From contig JASGDY010000127.1 of the NCBI GenBank assembly GCA_047606825.1, positions 1 through 64,000 of the forward strand: a stretch of DNA of 64,000 nt, given 5' to 3'. A model generated the notes under the pieces. It was given only the letters and a program-made list of their open reading frames with translations. It made no database searches and was not told the origin of the DNA. Both the position numbers and the translations under genes were made by a program. This document shows, piece after piece, positions 9,357-20,300 of this stretch. The first letter of the stretch is position 1. Each line of letters opens with the position of its first letter. Source of the stretch: Rhizosphaericola sp047606825 (GTDB lineage Bacteria > Bacteroidota > Bacteroidia > Chitinophagales > Chitinophagaceae).

Positions 9357-11405
9357 TTATTTATCAGGAACAAACAATACAGCATCAGCGGCTATTACGC
9401 CTTGTGTCTTATCAGCTAAAATCATAACATAAGGACTTTTCTCTTTTGACAAGTGATATTTGCCTAAGCTAATCCATTCTCCGGATGTTTGTCCTGTGAC
9501 TGTTATATCTCTGTGTCTTATGGTAATATTTTTTTTTCTCTTTCCGTCAAACACAAGATAATTTATCGTTTCTTCAATATTATTGACAGATGGTTTTATA
9601 TAAGTATAAATATGATAATTACCATTTTTCTCTAAGGTCGGATGAAACGCTATATATCGATTGACAGCATTGAAATCCGGTTGTGCTATTAATGCATCAG
9701 GGCCGTAAAACCCACCGGGTACAAGCTTCCACTTGCCGTGAATTTCTAGATGTGCACTATCTCGGTTGTCAATCAGTATATCAGGAATCGAGCCATCCAA
9801 TAAAGGATTTGTATTTAAAATATGTTGTATCTTATTCACATCTACATTTTGAACAATGCCGTCCGATGCTGCTGCCAGCGCGGCAGCTATACCCGCAGAT
9901 TCACCCAATACCATAAATACAGGTTCCATTCTGATAGAGCCGTACGCAATATGACTAGCGGACAGACATATGGGAACGAGTAAATTTTTGCACTCATCTT
10001 TTTTAGGTATAAGCGCCCGATAAGAAATCGGATACGGTGGGAAGCCGCCTTTTTCCACATCGCCTTCATTTTTAACCATACCGTTGATAACGATGCGCTG
10101 TGTATTATGAGAATCCATGCCGTAAGCAGCCATGGCAATTCCGTCATTTACCAACGTTTTCCCTTCACAGTTGGCTTGTGTCATTATATATTCGCCAATC
10201 ATTCTTCTTGCTTCGCGTATATACATGACGAAAGACCAATTGTCAATATCGGTGTATTCATCTTTAGGATATCCCCAATTAAGCAGGAAATTGCGCATTG
10301 CCGCAGGAATGCGCAAGTCGTGCTGAATAAAGTACAATAAACCCTTGTCATATAGCTCATGTGCCTTTTGAATCTTTGCCCTTGTACCATAATCAGCTTC
10401 CGGATAATCCCAATTGGCACCAATCATATCAGTAGAAAAACCACCGCCGTTATTGATATCCGTTTTATGATTGGGCATCAAATCAAATTTTAATATTTCG
10501 CGGATGTCGTTTGTATCCGTGAGTTTCGCTATGTATCGCGGCAACAAAGCATATCTTGACGAATCATAATCTTCCGGTCTGGTTATAGAAATTCTGTTCG
10601 CAGAATCATCCGTCAAACATATCCTGAAATTATACGCTTGCACATGCTTATCTCCACTACCGATTGGCGCCAACGGCGCATTGCTGATTCCCCAAAGCAA
10701 CCCGCTTTTAGGGTCACCGGGAATCTTATAAGGGTCCACTCCGTCTGGTATTTGATTCCCTCTCTGCGGTGTATTCGATGGTTGTACCTGCACGCCATTG
10801 TATGTCTCGTGATATACATTATTGGATTCGCGACCAACGAAATAATGCACGCCTGCTTTTGCCATTAAATCGCCTTCATAAGAACAATCGATAAAAACTT
10901 TTGCTTTAACGAGAATGGTAGAATCTATCGGGTGTGCAACATTTTCCAACAGTATATCTTTAATAGTACTTGAAGCGAAATTCGCAAAACGAATTCTGTA
11001 CCGATAAAGAACTTTTACACCTGCCTTTTGTATATAATTACGAAAGACATTTTCGGCAACATGCGGTTCGAATATCCATGATTCAAATTGCCCGTAATGT
11101 TTTCCGACTTGTCTGTAAAAGTCAAGCCCCAAACCCGTCACTGCATATTTGTTGCCAATATCGGTATATCCCAATCCCCCCGAGGTTAGTCCCCCCAAAT
11201 GTGTTGTCGGTTCAATCAACAACACAGATTTTCCCATTCGTTTGGCACTGTATGCTGCTATCACGCCGCCACTAGTGCCACCGTAAACACATACATCGTA
11301 TGAGTAAACCTTTGAAGATTGAGCATAATCCATTAACGGTAAAAAAGTAACCGTACACGAGAACATGAATACTCGAAAAAACCTGCTTATCCCAAAAAAA
11401 TTCAT
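9357..11405 (-). CDS. FAD-dependent oxidoreductase with C-terminal golvesin-like domain
   Basis: The 682-aa protein has a signal-like N-terminus (about 1-29), a Rossmann motif GGTSGG at 42-47, and the PF12831-type blocks LLIEPTTHLGGLTSGGLGYTD, EPHVAENVFRNY and SASHIAYGSIRMEPVFM. Residues from about 555 onward form an extra beta-rich module (GFYGPDALIAQPDFNAV, then YVMILADKTQGVIAADAVLF). It matches the golvesin/xanthan-lyase C-terminal domain thought to bind carbohydrate. It is the first of two tandem paralogues in the locus. The pair could act on related substrates or stereoisomers; that is inference. Confidence 0.87.
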   Translation of the reverse strand: MNFFGISRFFRVFMFSCTVTFLPLMDYAQSSKVYSYDVCVYGGTSGGVIAAYSAKRMGKSVLLIEPTTHLGGLTSGGLGYTDIGNKYAVTGLGLDFYRQVGKHYGQFESWIFEPHVAENVFRNYIQKAGVKVLYRYRIRFANFASSTIKDILLENVAHPIDSTILVKAKVFIDCSYEGDLMAKAGVHYFVGRESNNVYHETYNGVQVQPSNTPQRGNQIPDGVDPYKIPGDPKSGLLWGISNAPLAPIGSGDKHVQAYNFRICLTDDSANRISITRPEDYDSSRYALLPRYIAKLTDTNDIREILKFDLMPNHKTDINNGGGFSTDMIGANWDYPEADYGTRAKIQKAHELYDKGLLYFIQHDLRIPAAMRNFLLNWGYPKDEYTDIDNWSFVMYIREARRMIGEYIMTQANCEGKTLVNDGIAMAAYGMDSHNTQRIVINGMVKNEGDVEKGGFPPYPISYRALIPKKDECKNLLVPICLSASHIAYGSIRMEPVFMVLGESAGIAAALAAASDGIVQNVDVNKIQHILNTNPLLDGSIPDILIDNRDSAHLEIHGKWKLVPGGFYGPDALIAQPDFNAVNRYIAFHPTLEKNGNYHIYTYIKPSVNNIEETINYLVFDGKRKKNITIRHRDITVTGQTSGEWISLGKYHLSKEKSPYVMILADKTQGVIAADAVLFVPDK

Positions 11406-11469
11406 TGATGATATTTTTTAATTAATACTTAAAAATGCACTTTATTCCTGTCATTTCTTAAGAAATGTC

Positions 11470-11823
11470 TTATTTCTTTATAAACTTAAATTTATTATTT
11501 TTCAATACTACATAATATACTCCTGCACTCAATGAATGTACATTTCAGATTGCACTACACTATATGAATAAGAGCTGCCGTTCCTGACGAGAAGCCGGTG
11601 CTGCCTACTGTTGTCCAGCTTGTACCATCACATTTCATTATAGTAGCATAAGCAGAGTTCCCATTATCTCTATAAGGTACATAAGGAGTACAGTTAGGAG
11701 CAATAGCAAAGACTGTATATTCCGCTTTTGTTGAGAATCTTGGCTGCCCAATATCTGTCCAGTTTTGCGGGTACATTGAAACACTTAACAGTGTCATAAA
11801 CAAGATTAATAATTTTTTTTCAT
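11470..11823 (-). pseudogene. Relic of a type IX-secreted repeat protein (N-terminus and sorting tail remain)
   Basis: An ATG at 11823 is followed by eight A residues. With nine A residues it would read MKKKLLILFMTLLSVS, a normal signal peptide; as it stands the frame stops at once. The following frame (stop at 11555) encodes one or two repeats of a secreted beta-propeller-like type (YVPYRDNGNSAYATIMKCDG, then SWTTVGSTGFSSGTA). Directly downstream, in a different frame and ending at 11470, is NVHSLSAGVYYVVLKNNK followed by FKFIKK. This is a classic C-terminal sorting tail of type IX secretion substrates. The middle of the gene has been lost. It lies inside the polysaccharide operon between the transporter and the oxidoreductases. 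Confidence 0.75.
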
Positions 11824-11949
11824 AACTATTAATTTTTATGTTAATAAATAAAACTTCTTTATATCATCTATTTGTGTAAGAAGTAATAATTTAGGTGTGA
11901 ATTGCATAATTGGTTTTTACATAAATCCTATTACTCATAATATCTTGTC

Positions 11950-13173
11950 CTAAATATCTTCACAATAATCCAAATCTTTATGAAAAGTTTCTTCCATCCG
12001 CCAAAGCGACAATAAAGCAATGACAATAGCACCGCCTCCTACTATTCCCGCAGAAACTATTACTCCGTATTTTATTTTCCAGAAAAGAAAAAGAGGCGTA
12101 AAAATGTTTATGCTGCCGCGCACGAAATTGGGAACCGTAGTCGCTACTGTCGCACGGATATTAGTACCAAACTGTTCCGCTGCTATCGTTACAAACAATG
12201 CCCAGTAGCCTATAGAAAAGCCCATGCAAAAACAAAGAAAATAAAATACTTTTATGTTGCTTGCATACTGCAATAAATAGCATAGTGAGGAAATGACGGT
12301 GAATAAAGAATACAGTAAAACGGCTTTTTTTCTGCTTTTCAGCCATTGACTGATAAGCCCGCTTGATAAATCGCCCAACGATAAGCCTATATAACAAAAC
12401 ATAACGGCTTTGCCCGCATCAACAGCTTCCGTGATACCGGCCGCTTTGCCAAATTCGGGAGAGAACGTTATTAATATGCCTATAACAAACCAAATAGGAA
12501 TACCGATTAATATGCACCTCAGATACTTAAAAAAGCGTTTATAAGAACTGAACAGAATGAGGAAATTTCCCCTCTGTACTTTTTCTTCTTTCATTTTTTT
12601 GAATGACCCCGATTCAAATACGTTAAATCGCAATACCAATAATATCAATCCTAAAATGCCGCCAGCCAGATATGTTATTTTCCAATTGAACCAATGTGAT
12701 ATTCCATAAGCCAATACGGCTCCGAGTAACCCTACAGAAGCTACGACCGCCGTTCCAAATCCCCGGATTTTTTTAGGCAATATTTCGGCAACCAATGTTA
12801 TACCTGCACCCAATTCGCCCGCTAAACCTATGCCGGCAATTAACCGTAAGACAGCATATTGTCCTATAGAACCGACAAAGGTGTTGAGTATGTTTGCAAT
12901 TGAATAGAGAATAATAGACCCGAACAATACTGACAATCTTCCTTTTTTATCTCCGATTATTCCCCACAAAATACCGCCGACCAACATGCCCGCCATTTGT
13001 ATATTAATGAGGAATATGCCTTTATCTAACAGTTGTTCTTGCGGCACCCCCAATGATTGCAGACTTGGCACACGCACTATGCTGAATAACAGCAAATCAT
13101 ATATATCTACAAAGTAACCTAATGCGGCAACTATTACTGGAAGCGAAAGTATATGTTTATAAATACGACTCAT
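11950..13173 (-). CDS. MFS transporter, sugar/sugar-acid:proton symporter type
   Basis: The 407-aa protein has about 12 hydrophobic segments and the major facilitator signature GDKKGRLSVLFGS between TM2 and TM3. The first helix has the acidic pattern GYFVDIYDLLLF, and R-x-x-x-G-x-G-x-A-G-E-L-G follows in TM4. These resemble the metabolite:proton symporter and sialate-transporter branches. It should sit in the inner membrane and take up the monosaccharide or disaccharide released by the periplasmic enzymes of this locus. It starts 26 bp downstream of the SGNH hydrolase gene, so the two are probably co-transcribed. The substrate cannot be assigned from sequence. Confidence 0.88.
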   Translation of the reverse strand: MSRIYKHILSLPVIVAALGYFVDIYDLLLFSIVRVPSLQSLGVPQEQLLDKGIFLINIQMAGMLVGGILWGIIGDKKGRLSVLFGSIILYSIANILNTFVGSIGQYAVLRLIAGIGLAGELGAGITLVAEILPKKIRGFGTAVVASVGLLGAVLAYGISHWFNWKITYLAGGILGLILLVLRFNVFESGSFKKMKEEKVQRGNFLILFSSYKRFFKYLRCILIGIPIWFVIGILITFSPEFGKAAGITEAVDAGKAVMFCYIGLSLGDLSSGLISQWLKSRKKAVLLYSLFTVISSLCYLLQYASNIKVFYFLCFCMGFSIGYWALFVTIAAEQFGTNIRATVATTVPNFVRGSINIFTPLFLFWKIKYGVIVSAGIVGGGAIVIALLSLWRMEETFHKDLDYCEDI

Positions 13174-13199
13174 ACTGTGTTTATTTTAATAACGTGGAA

Positions 13200-13901
13200 T
13201 TAATTATTAAGAAGCGTTTTTAAATATGCAGGATAACTTACTTTATCGACAGAGCCATCTCCTTTGGTAATACTATCCCCGAAACAAACTATCGTATGGG
13301 CCGACAAATTATGGTCTATGACAAACATGCTGACTGCAAGCGCCAAGAAACGATAACCAGTTGCCGTAGGATGTACACCGTCCGTATGACCACTGTTTTG
13401 CTGATTGCGGATTAAAGAGTTTGCATCTTCTCCTACTTGTCCTATATTTTCAAAGACGTTGCCTACATCCAGCAAATAAGTATTTTTATCGTGTGCTATC
13501 TGTTCGATAATTTTATTTATTTCTATTCTTTTGCCTTTGGGTCCTTCTGGTTGAAAAGATTCTGAAGAATGTCTGCTTAACAAATACGGTTCATAAAATG
13601 GCAAAATAGTCATCAACAAAACTTTGCTGCCCGCTTGTTGAATAGTATCAACAAGTGCTGTCAGATTTTTTTTATATTGCTCAAGCGTCAAACTTTTTCC
13701 TTTGACCATATCGTTGGTACCAATCATCAAAATGGTTAAGTCGGGCTTATAAGCCAGGCAATCTTTATGCAACCTTAACAGCAGATTTTTTGTAGTATTT
13801 CCGGCAATGCCGGAATTGATTACTATTACACTGTCCAGCTTAACAGATGCAAAGAGCGAACTATATATTAAACAAGAAAGTAATAAAAGTTTAAGTTTCA
13901 T
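13200..13901 (-). CDS. SGNH/GDSL-type esterase with circularly permuted catalytic blocks
   Basis: The 233-aa protein has an N-terminal signal peptide (about 1-19). SGNH blocks then appear in the order II, III, V, I. The glycine block NSGIAGNTT is at 29-37, GTND at 61-64, the Asp/His block DGVHP at 174-178, and only then the nucleophile block FGDSITKGDG with S210. In ordinary members the GDS block is the first strand. The C-terminus (SYPAYLKTLLNN) would lead directly into the N-terminal strand (VIVINSGIAGN) if the ends were joined, as expected for a clean circular permutation. All four catalytic blocks are intact, so the enzyme is probably active, likely as a carbohydrate deacetylase in the periplasm. 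It lies between the GxGYxYP and MFS genes. Confidence 0.85.
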   Translation of the reverse strand: MKLKLLLLSCLIYSSLFASVKLDSVIVINSGIAGNTTKNLLLRLHKDCLAYKPDLTILMIGTNDMVKGKSLTLEQYKKNLTALVDTIQQAGSKVLLMTILPFYEPYLLSRHSSESFQPEGPKGKRIEINKIIEQIAHDKNTYLLDVGNVFENIGQVGEDANSLIRNQQNSGHTDGVHPTATGYRFLALAVSMFVIDHNLSAHTIVCFGDSITKGDGSVDKVSYPAYLKTLLNN

Positions 13902-13947
13902 AATAATAAGAATTAGTAAAATTCATAAAAACAATATTGTCGAAAGA

Positions 13948-15663
13948 TTATAATTGCCCGTTAGGGGTTACATCCCAATGCGAAATCACATTTTTAGTTT
14001 GCCTTTCATTATGTACCATTCGTAATCTCCACAGTAATTCTTCTATTGATACGATTTTTGTTTTGGAACTGTCGATTAATTTTTTAGTCCATACAACGGG
14101 TTCAACTCCGTGTTGTTTTTGTATTTCCGTACTGTCCTGCGGATTGTTAAATGAAGACCACGCATGTACGATTGTCCAGCCGAAGTGTTCCTTAAAAGGA
14201 TTATCGGATTTTACATCCAGATTAATCCAATGCGCAACGGAATCCGGATCACCGGAACCCGGATTTCTTAAATCAACCCACAATTGATAGGAGGCCGTCA
14301 TTACGGGAATATCAATATTCAGTTTGTTTTTAATCCAATATACTTTTCCGTGTCCGCCGTTATAAGGTGAGTATGGGATAGCTATCATTCCGACAACATC
14401 TTTCAATTCATCTGAGAATATTTGATATGCCTTTGTTGTCGCTTCACTCGAAACATCTTTACAAATAAAAATAAGAACGTGTGTACCGTTGAGTTTCATA
14501 TGATGATTCAGATAAATGGCAAATAATCGCAGTAAGGAATCTCTGTTATGTCTTCCGGATGCAAATAAGTCAGGATAATAATATCCGCCACCAAACTCAG
14601 CCATAGATACATTTGCAGGTTGAGTTTCTATTAATTTATGATACGCATCCGGGGCGGCTTGAGACAAATTTACAGCACAGGTGGAAAAAGACATTGGAAC
14701 AAAAGACGCATTATCGTTTGCCCAGTATTCGTGGTTATTTATAAAATTTCCCATTGTCCATTGCATATTATCACCGTCGCTTAAAACAAAAGCATGGTAA
14801 TTTTTCTGTTCCTTAAAATCTATTGTTTTGGGATTCAGACTTTTAAATGCAGGAAGATTTGACGACGCATTAGCAACAGATAACATCGCCAGATTTTGGC
14901 ACCAATCCGTCGCGGTATTGAACAATGCATATTTAGTACAAGGGGCAATATGATTAAATTCGACACCCTGATTCCATCCGATAACCGGAGACAATGGTGC
15001 GACCCATTGAAGAATTGTATCCAACAAATTATCAACTCCGTAATAAACCATGCTTTTATGTGCAATGGCATAATCCCTGTTGTTAAACATGGATGGTTTA
15101 AGCAAACAAATAAGACTGTTACTCAGATTATTTTTTAGCGAATCAAATAATGATGCCGAAATAGTTCTTTCTCTTGCATCGTCAAGTTTAATTAGTCCGA
15201 TATCTTTTGCTTTTCCTTCCTGTCGTATATCAATTAATACGCCTTTCTTAATACCGGCGAGAACAGTTGCCAGATTGATAGTATTGTCTATCTTTGATGC
15301 ATCATACAGAATATAACCTTTGATAATGCCTGTTTTTTCATATCGCCTGATAAGTTGCCATACGTCAAAATTCCCATTTTCTTTCGCGGCGATTCTGTGA
15401 ATAAAACGAGCGTAATATGTTTCATAGTTTTTTGAACCCTCTATCCACACGCCTTCAGTATTTATTCCATCGTTCAGTGCTTGTGCAGCCAACCCGGCAA
15501 TTGACTGTGCCAGATTCATTTCCCTTATATCATTATTTTTAGGTTTACATTTTACAACGCTTAAGGGAGCTTTCTGCACGGGCCATCCTGCAATGCAGTT
15601 GCTATGAAAAGTACTAATTATACAAAGAAAAATCAGCACAATTTTATTTTTTTGTAATGCCAT
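13948..15663 (-). CDS. GxGYxYP family putative glycoside hydrolase
   Basis: The 571-aa protein has a signal peptide (about 1-25), an N-terminal domain covering roughly residues 30-240, and a C-terminal putative catalytic domain. The family-naming motif is GGGYYYP at 358-364. Another conserved block, LSDGDNMQWTMGNF, starts near 294. The family is known from Bacteroidota glycan loci and is predicted to be a glycosidase, but no activity is established to my knowledge. It starts 18 bp after the SusD gene, so it belongs to the core of the locus and probably acts on imported oligosaccharides in the periplasm. Confidence 0.88.
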   Translation of the reverse strand: MALQKNKIVLIFLCIISTFHSNCIAGWPVQKAPLSVVKCKPKNNDIREMNLAQSIAGLAAQALNDGINTEGVWIEGSKNYETYYARFIHRIAAKENGNFDVWQLIRRYEKTGIIKGYILYDASKIDNTINLATVLAGIKKGVLIDIRQEGKAKDIGLIKLDDARERTISASLFDSLKNNLSNSLICLLKPSMFNNRDYAIAHKSMVYYGVDNLLDTILQWVAPLSPVIGWNQGVEFNHIAPCTKYALFNTATDWCQNLAMLSVANASSNLPAFKSLNPKTIDFKEQKNYHAFVLSDGDNMQWTMGNFINNHEYWANDNASFVPMSFSTCAVNLSQAAPDAYHKLIETQPANVSMAEFGGGYYYPDLFASGRHNRDSLLRLFAIYLNHHMKLNGTHVLIFICKDVSSEATTKAYQIFSDELKDVVGMIAIPYSPYNGGHGKVYWIKNKLNIDIPVMTASYQLWVDLRNPGSGDPDSVAHWINLDVKSDNPFKEHFGWTIVHAWSSFNNPQDSTEIQKQHGVEPVVWTKKLIDSSKTKIVSIEELLWRLRMVHNERQTKNVISHWDVTPNGQL

Positions 15664-15681
15664 ATAATTCAGGTTAAGAAG

Positions 15682-17373
15682 TTAATATCCCGGATTTTGC
15701 TGAAAATTTGATTTATTAGTGGACAGGTCTATTTCTGTTTGAGGTATAGGGAATAAATAATTTTTGCTCGCGTCAAACTCAGTTGCCGTATTTGTAATAT
15801 TGGCATCATCAGTGGGCCTTGTCTTTGCCAGAAAGGTTTCAAATTTTCCTGTTCTTGCCAAATCAAACCAACGTTGAAATTCAAAGCATAGTTCACGCCC
15901 GCGTTCTATCAATATTGTGTCCACATTTATCTCGGATGCCGTATAATTATTAAATCCCGGGGTGGCAGACTCAGAAATAGCATTACCGCTAGCATCTAAT
16001 CCTCTGGCGCGCTCTCTCACACTATTTATGGCATCCAATCCTTCCTGAGAAATTGTTCCATTCATTTTATAATCAGCTTCCGCAAACATAAGTAACACAT
16101 CTGCATATCTTAGCACAATAACATTAGTAGGTTCGTTGGAGTATAAATATGAAGATGTTTCAGTCCAAGAACTTCCCCATCTATATTTTGTAACGCCGCA
16201 TCTGCCCAAGATTGTTTGATTATAGTAATCTGGACTATATGCACTTCCCCATAAATAAGTAAGACTGGTTGGTACACTATTAACTACATTGATGATAGAA
16301 TCAGCTAAGTTCCAAACTCTCCGCTGATCATAATCAGTAGCTTTGGGACCGGATTTATAATACTCATAAAATTTGGGGACATAGACTTCATTTGCAACGC
16401 CTGCCATTGCGTTGGTGTAATAAGCAGGATTACCATCAATGGTACCGCTTGCAACCATTCCCAATTCCTTAGACCATTGAGAGCCATAAGGCGAAACCGA
16501 ACTAAATTGTATTTCCCAAATGGATTCTAAATTGGTATTTTTATTATCTATGTTAAAGACATCTCCATAAACGGGCAACAATTCTGCGCCACTGCTATCT
16601 ATTACGTTTTTTAAAACATTCCATGCCAAGGAATATAGAGTTGTTGTACTGGAATCAATATCATCATAACCGTCAACTTTTGCAGATTCTTTGTATGAAG
16701 CAATTGTCAAATATACTTTTCCTAATAAAGCCTCCGCCGCCCAGTGACTTGGATGTGCATTCCCTGTTTTGCTTGTTGTCAGAACACCTTGTCCAACTGC
16801 AAAATTCAAATCAGATAAAATAAAATCATATACATCTTTAATAGGCTCGCGAGGTTTTCCATAATCAATCGAACCGGTTATGGCGGTATCCATAATCGGG
16901 ATAGCTCCAAAAGCTCTTACCAATCTAAAATAAATAAATGCTCTTACAAATTTAGCTTCCCCAATAATGCTGTTTCTAACACTATCTGAAATAGTAGAAA
17001 CGTTATTTGCAGCAGCAATTAATATAGTCGCCTGCATAGCAATTGCATAATCTCTCGCCCAAAACTGGTAAATTCCACCTTCACTAGCAGAAAAGGTATA
17101 TCGGTCAAAATTGTATCGAATTCCGCTTGTTCCTTTAAACATTAGTTCATCTGTACCTAATTCGGTCATAAACAAAGGAGTATTTGTATTAACGTCATAA
17201 AGACTTATCATTTCTGAATAAAGTCCGACAAGACCTGCATCCAGCGATGCTTCATCCGTATAAAAATTGTCAGTCGTGTATTGTGTTTGAGGATCTTCTG
17301 AAAGAAATTTCTTACAGGACTCAGTTATAAAGAAGGATAATATAGTTATTATCAGAAAATATTTCGGTCTCAT
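15682..17373 (-). CDS. SusD/RagB-family glycan-binding lipoprotein
   Basis: The 563-aa protein has a lipoprotein signal with Cys at position 20 (FFITESCKKFL). The mature start SEDPQTQYTTDNFYTDEASLDAGLVG is typical of the family. The C-terminal region has the conserved ending RGRELCFEFQRWFDLARTGK, then YLFPIPQTEIDLS and NPGY. SusD-like proteins sit on the outer membrane surface as the lid of a SusC transporter and help bind the glycan. It begins 17 bp after the SusC gene, the normal pairing and order. Confidence 0.96.
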   Translation of the reverse strand: MRPKYFLIITILSFFITESCKKFLSEDPQTQYTTDNFYTDEASLDAGLVGLYSEMISLYDVNTNTPLFMTELGTDELMFKGTSGIRYNFDRYTFSASEGGIYQFWARDYAIAMQATILIAAANNVSTISDSVRNSIIGEAKFVRAFIYFRLVRAFGAIPIMDTAITGSIDYGKPREPIKDVYDFILSDLNFAVGQGVLTTSKTGNAHPSHWAAEALLGKVYLTIASYKESAKVDGYDDIDSSTTTLYSLAWNVLKNVIDSSGAELLPVYGDVFNIDNKNTNLESIWEIQFSSVSPYGSQWSKELGMVASGTIDGNPAYYTNAMAGVANEVYVPKFYEYYKSGPKATDYDQRRVWNLADSIINVVNSVPTSLTYLWGSAYSPDYYNQTILGRCGVTKYRWGSSWTETSSYLYSNEPTNVIVLRYADVLLMFAEADYKMNGTISQEGLDAINSVRERARGLDASGNAISESATPGFNNYTASEINVDTILIERGRELCFEFQRWFDLARTGKFETFLAKTRPTDDANITNTATEFDASKNYLFPIPQTEIDLSTNKSNFQQNPGY

Positions 17374-17390
17374 GTTTTTTTATTTTTAAT

Positions 17391-20300
17391 TTAGAAAGAA
17401 GCCTTTAATCCGATAGAAAATATTTTGGAACGCGGATATGCCGCATAATCCAACGAAGGCATCAGACTTCCAAAGCCTCCTTGTTGAGTATTAACTTCCG
17501 GGTCGTAGCCACTGTATTTAGTCCATAAGAAAAGATTTTTACCACTTATAAACAGAAGAATATTTTGCAAGCCGATATGCTCAATTATACTCTTCTTAAT
17601 ACTATAAGAAAGTGTGATGTCACTAATTCTAATATAAGAACCGTCTTCAATAAAATCCGAAGTTAATAAAGCGGAAGTAAGCCTCCCGGGCATCCTAATA
17701 TTACTGCCGGTATTACCTTTCTGAACAAGTTCTCCTGTAGTCATATCATATAAATCAGGACTCCACGCATTTGCGTTTTTAGCTTGAAGATTATCAGTAT
17801 TGATACTTGCTTCTGCTGGCACTCTATTAGCATTATAAATTTTGTTACCATAACTGTATTGAATACCGATAGATAGATTAAATCCTTTATAATCGAGATT
17901 ACTTGTAAGCCCACCGGTAAAATCAGGTTGTCCTTTTCCTATAACAGTTCTGTCGCTGGCATCAATGATACCGTCTTTATTTGCATCAACGAATTTCACT
18001 GTGCCTGGAGCAACTGAGGTTATCGATGTACCATTTATACTTGTTAAACCGGAAGCTGTAAGTTCAGCCTCTGAATGGAATACGCCATTGATCTTATACC
18101 CATACCATTCGCCCAAAGGTTCTCCGTTCCTAAGCACTACCGTAGTACCTATACTCGAAATAATGCCCGGATCTAAATCTAATTCGCCGCCCACATCAAT
18201 AGCTTTAGCCTTGTTCAGTCCGAAATTGGCATTCAAACTCCAGTTCAGCTCACTGCCATTAATAATAATTCCACTAAGATCAAACTCAAGCCCTTCATTT
18301 TGAATTGAACCAAAGTTGGTCCACGTAGTGGTATATCCGCTATAAGCCGGAGTTGGTTTTTGTATTAAAAGATTCTTAGTTCGTTTCAAATACCAATCTA
18401 CAGTGAATGATACTCTATCTTTAAATAATTTTAAATCCAATCCACCGTCATATTGTGTGGTTGTTTCCCATTTTAAAGAAAGATTTTCTGCTCTATCAAC
18501 TACGACTCCATAAGTAGTGCTCGTACCATCTATTGGGGCAAACGCTGTGCTGATTGTAGATAATGTTAAATAAGGAGGTATAGCCGTATTACCGCTTTGA
18601 CCAATGCTGGCACGGAACTTTAAATTGCTTATGGCTTTTATATTTTTAATAAAAGGCTCGGAAGATGCTACCCAAGCCAAAGCAACCGATGGAAAGTAAC
18701 CCCATTTGTCAGCGGTGCTAAATCTTGAAGAACCATCTGCGCGAAATGTAGCAGTAGCTAAATATTTGCTCATATAACTATATTCAAATCTTCCCAGAAA
18801 AGATGCCATTGTCCATTTAGCAACGTAGTATATGGGATTCTGTGGTTCTGTTCCGTTTTCGATGCCGCCGACACCTAAACTTTCAATTTCAAAATCTCTA
18901 TTTTCAGATGTTAAGGAGTTATTGATATTTCTTTCAAAAGTAGCGCCGGCCATTGCATTGAATGAATGAAAAGAACCTATTTTCCCTTTATAAGATAGAA
19001 TATTTTCATTCATAATATCGCTTCCTTCAGTGTTTATGATAATTGCTCTACCATTGTATTTATATCCTGCGGTTACAGTTTTAGGATAATATGCGCTAAA
19101 TTTTGAGTGGGCGTTTGTGTAGCTTCCTGTCGTTTGAAAAGAGAAATTTTTATTAATAGTCCAATTTATTCCAATTCTGGACATCTGCTGATTTACCTTC
19201 TTTTGATTTGTAACATATTTTGCCAGTGAATATGGATTAGTTGTAACATACCCATCGACATCCGAATTATCTTCTAAGTCCGTATAAGTCAGTGGATTAA
19301 CAGGCGGCTGGTAAAGCACTGAACTAATAACAGGATTTGACGTAATACCAACGTCTTGAGAACTGGAAATATAACCATTCGTTTCGGTTTGTGTAGTAGA
19401 AAGATTAGCAATAAGGTTAACGGAGCTTGATAATTTCTGGCTTAAATTAAGTCTACCGTTATATCTTTTATACCCACTGAAAACAATTATTCCATTTTGA
19501 TTAAAATACCCGAACTGCAGAGAATATTTAGTGTTCGCATTTCCTCCGCTAGCACTTACATGATAATCTTGTATTATACCTTTTTGAAAAACTGCTTTTT
19601 GCCAGTCTGTATTTGTAGAATCAGGGCTGTCATAACTTTGCCAATTGCTATATGCAGTGGGTACTCCCCAAAAACCTCCATCTGTTCCTAAGGGAGAGTC
19701 CCGATAATAAGTATATCCCGATGATGTAGATGCAGGCTCGTCGGCGTCTGTGCTGCTTGCCGGAGAATAAACAAAATTAGTCAGATATTTAGTATACTCA
19801 TATTGCGTAGAGTTCATTAATTTATATAAGTGTGCCGGTTTTTGGAAGCCTGTATTATTATAAAATTCTACAATAGTTTTGCCGGATTTGCCCGATTTGG
19901 TAGTAATGATTACTACTCCATTTGCTCCTCTTGAACCATATATAGCTGTACTGGAGGCATCTTTTAAGATATTTACGGATTCAACATCGCCAGGATCTAT
20001 AATAACTGTACTGTCTTGCATAATTCCATCGATAACATATAATGGCGCGCTGGAGGCGCTCACCGAGCTTGCTCCCCGAATTCTAATTGTAGATTCGGAG
20101 CCCGGAGCCCCATCGTTTTGTGTAATTTGCACCCCAGCTGCTTTTCCTTTAATAGCATCTGCAAAAGATAAAATAGCTCTGTTGGAGAAAGCATCCTCTT
20201 TGATGGAAGATACCGATCCTGTAAGGTCTTTTTTCCTCACTGTCCCATAACCAATCACAACTACCTCGTTTAAATTGTTCGTTATTTCCGCAAGTTGAAC

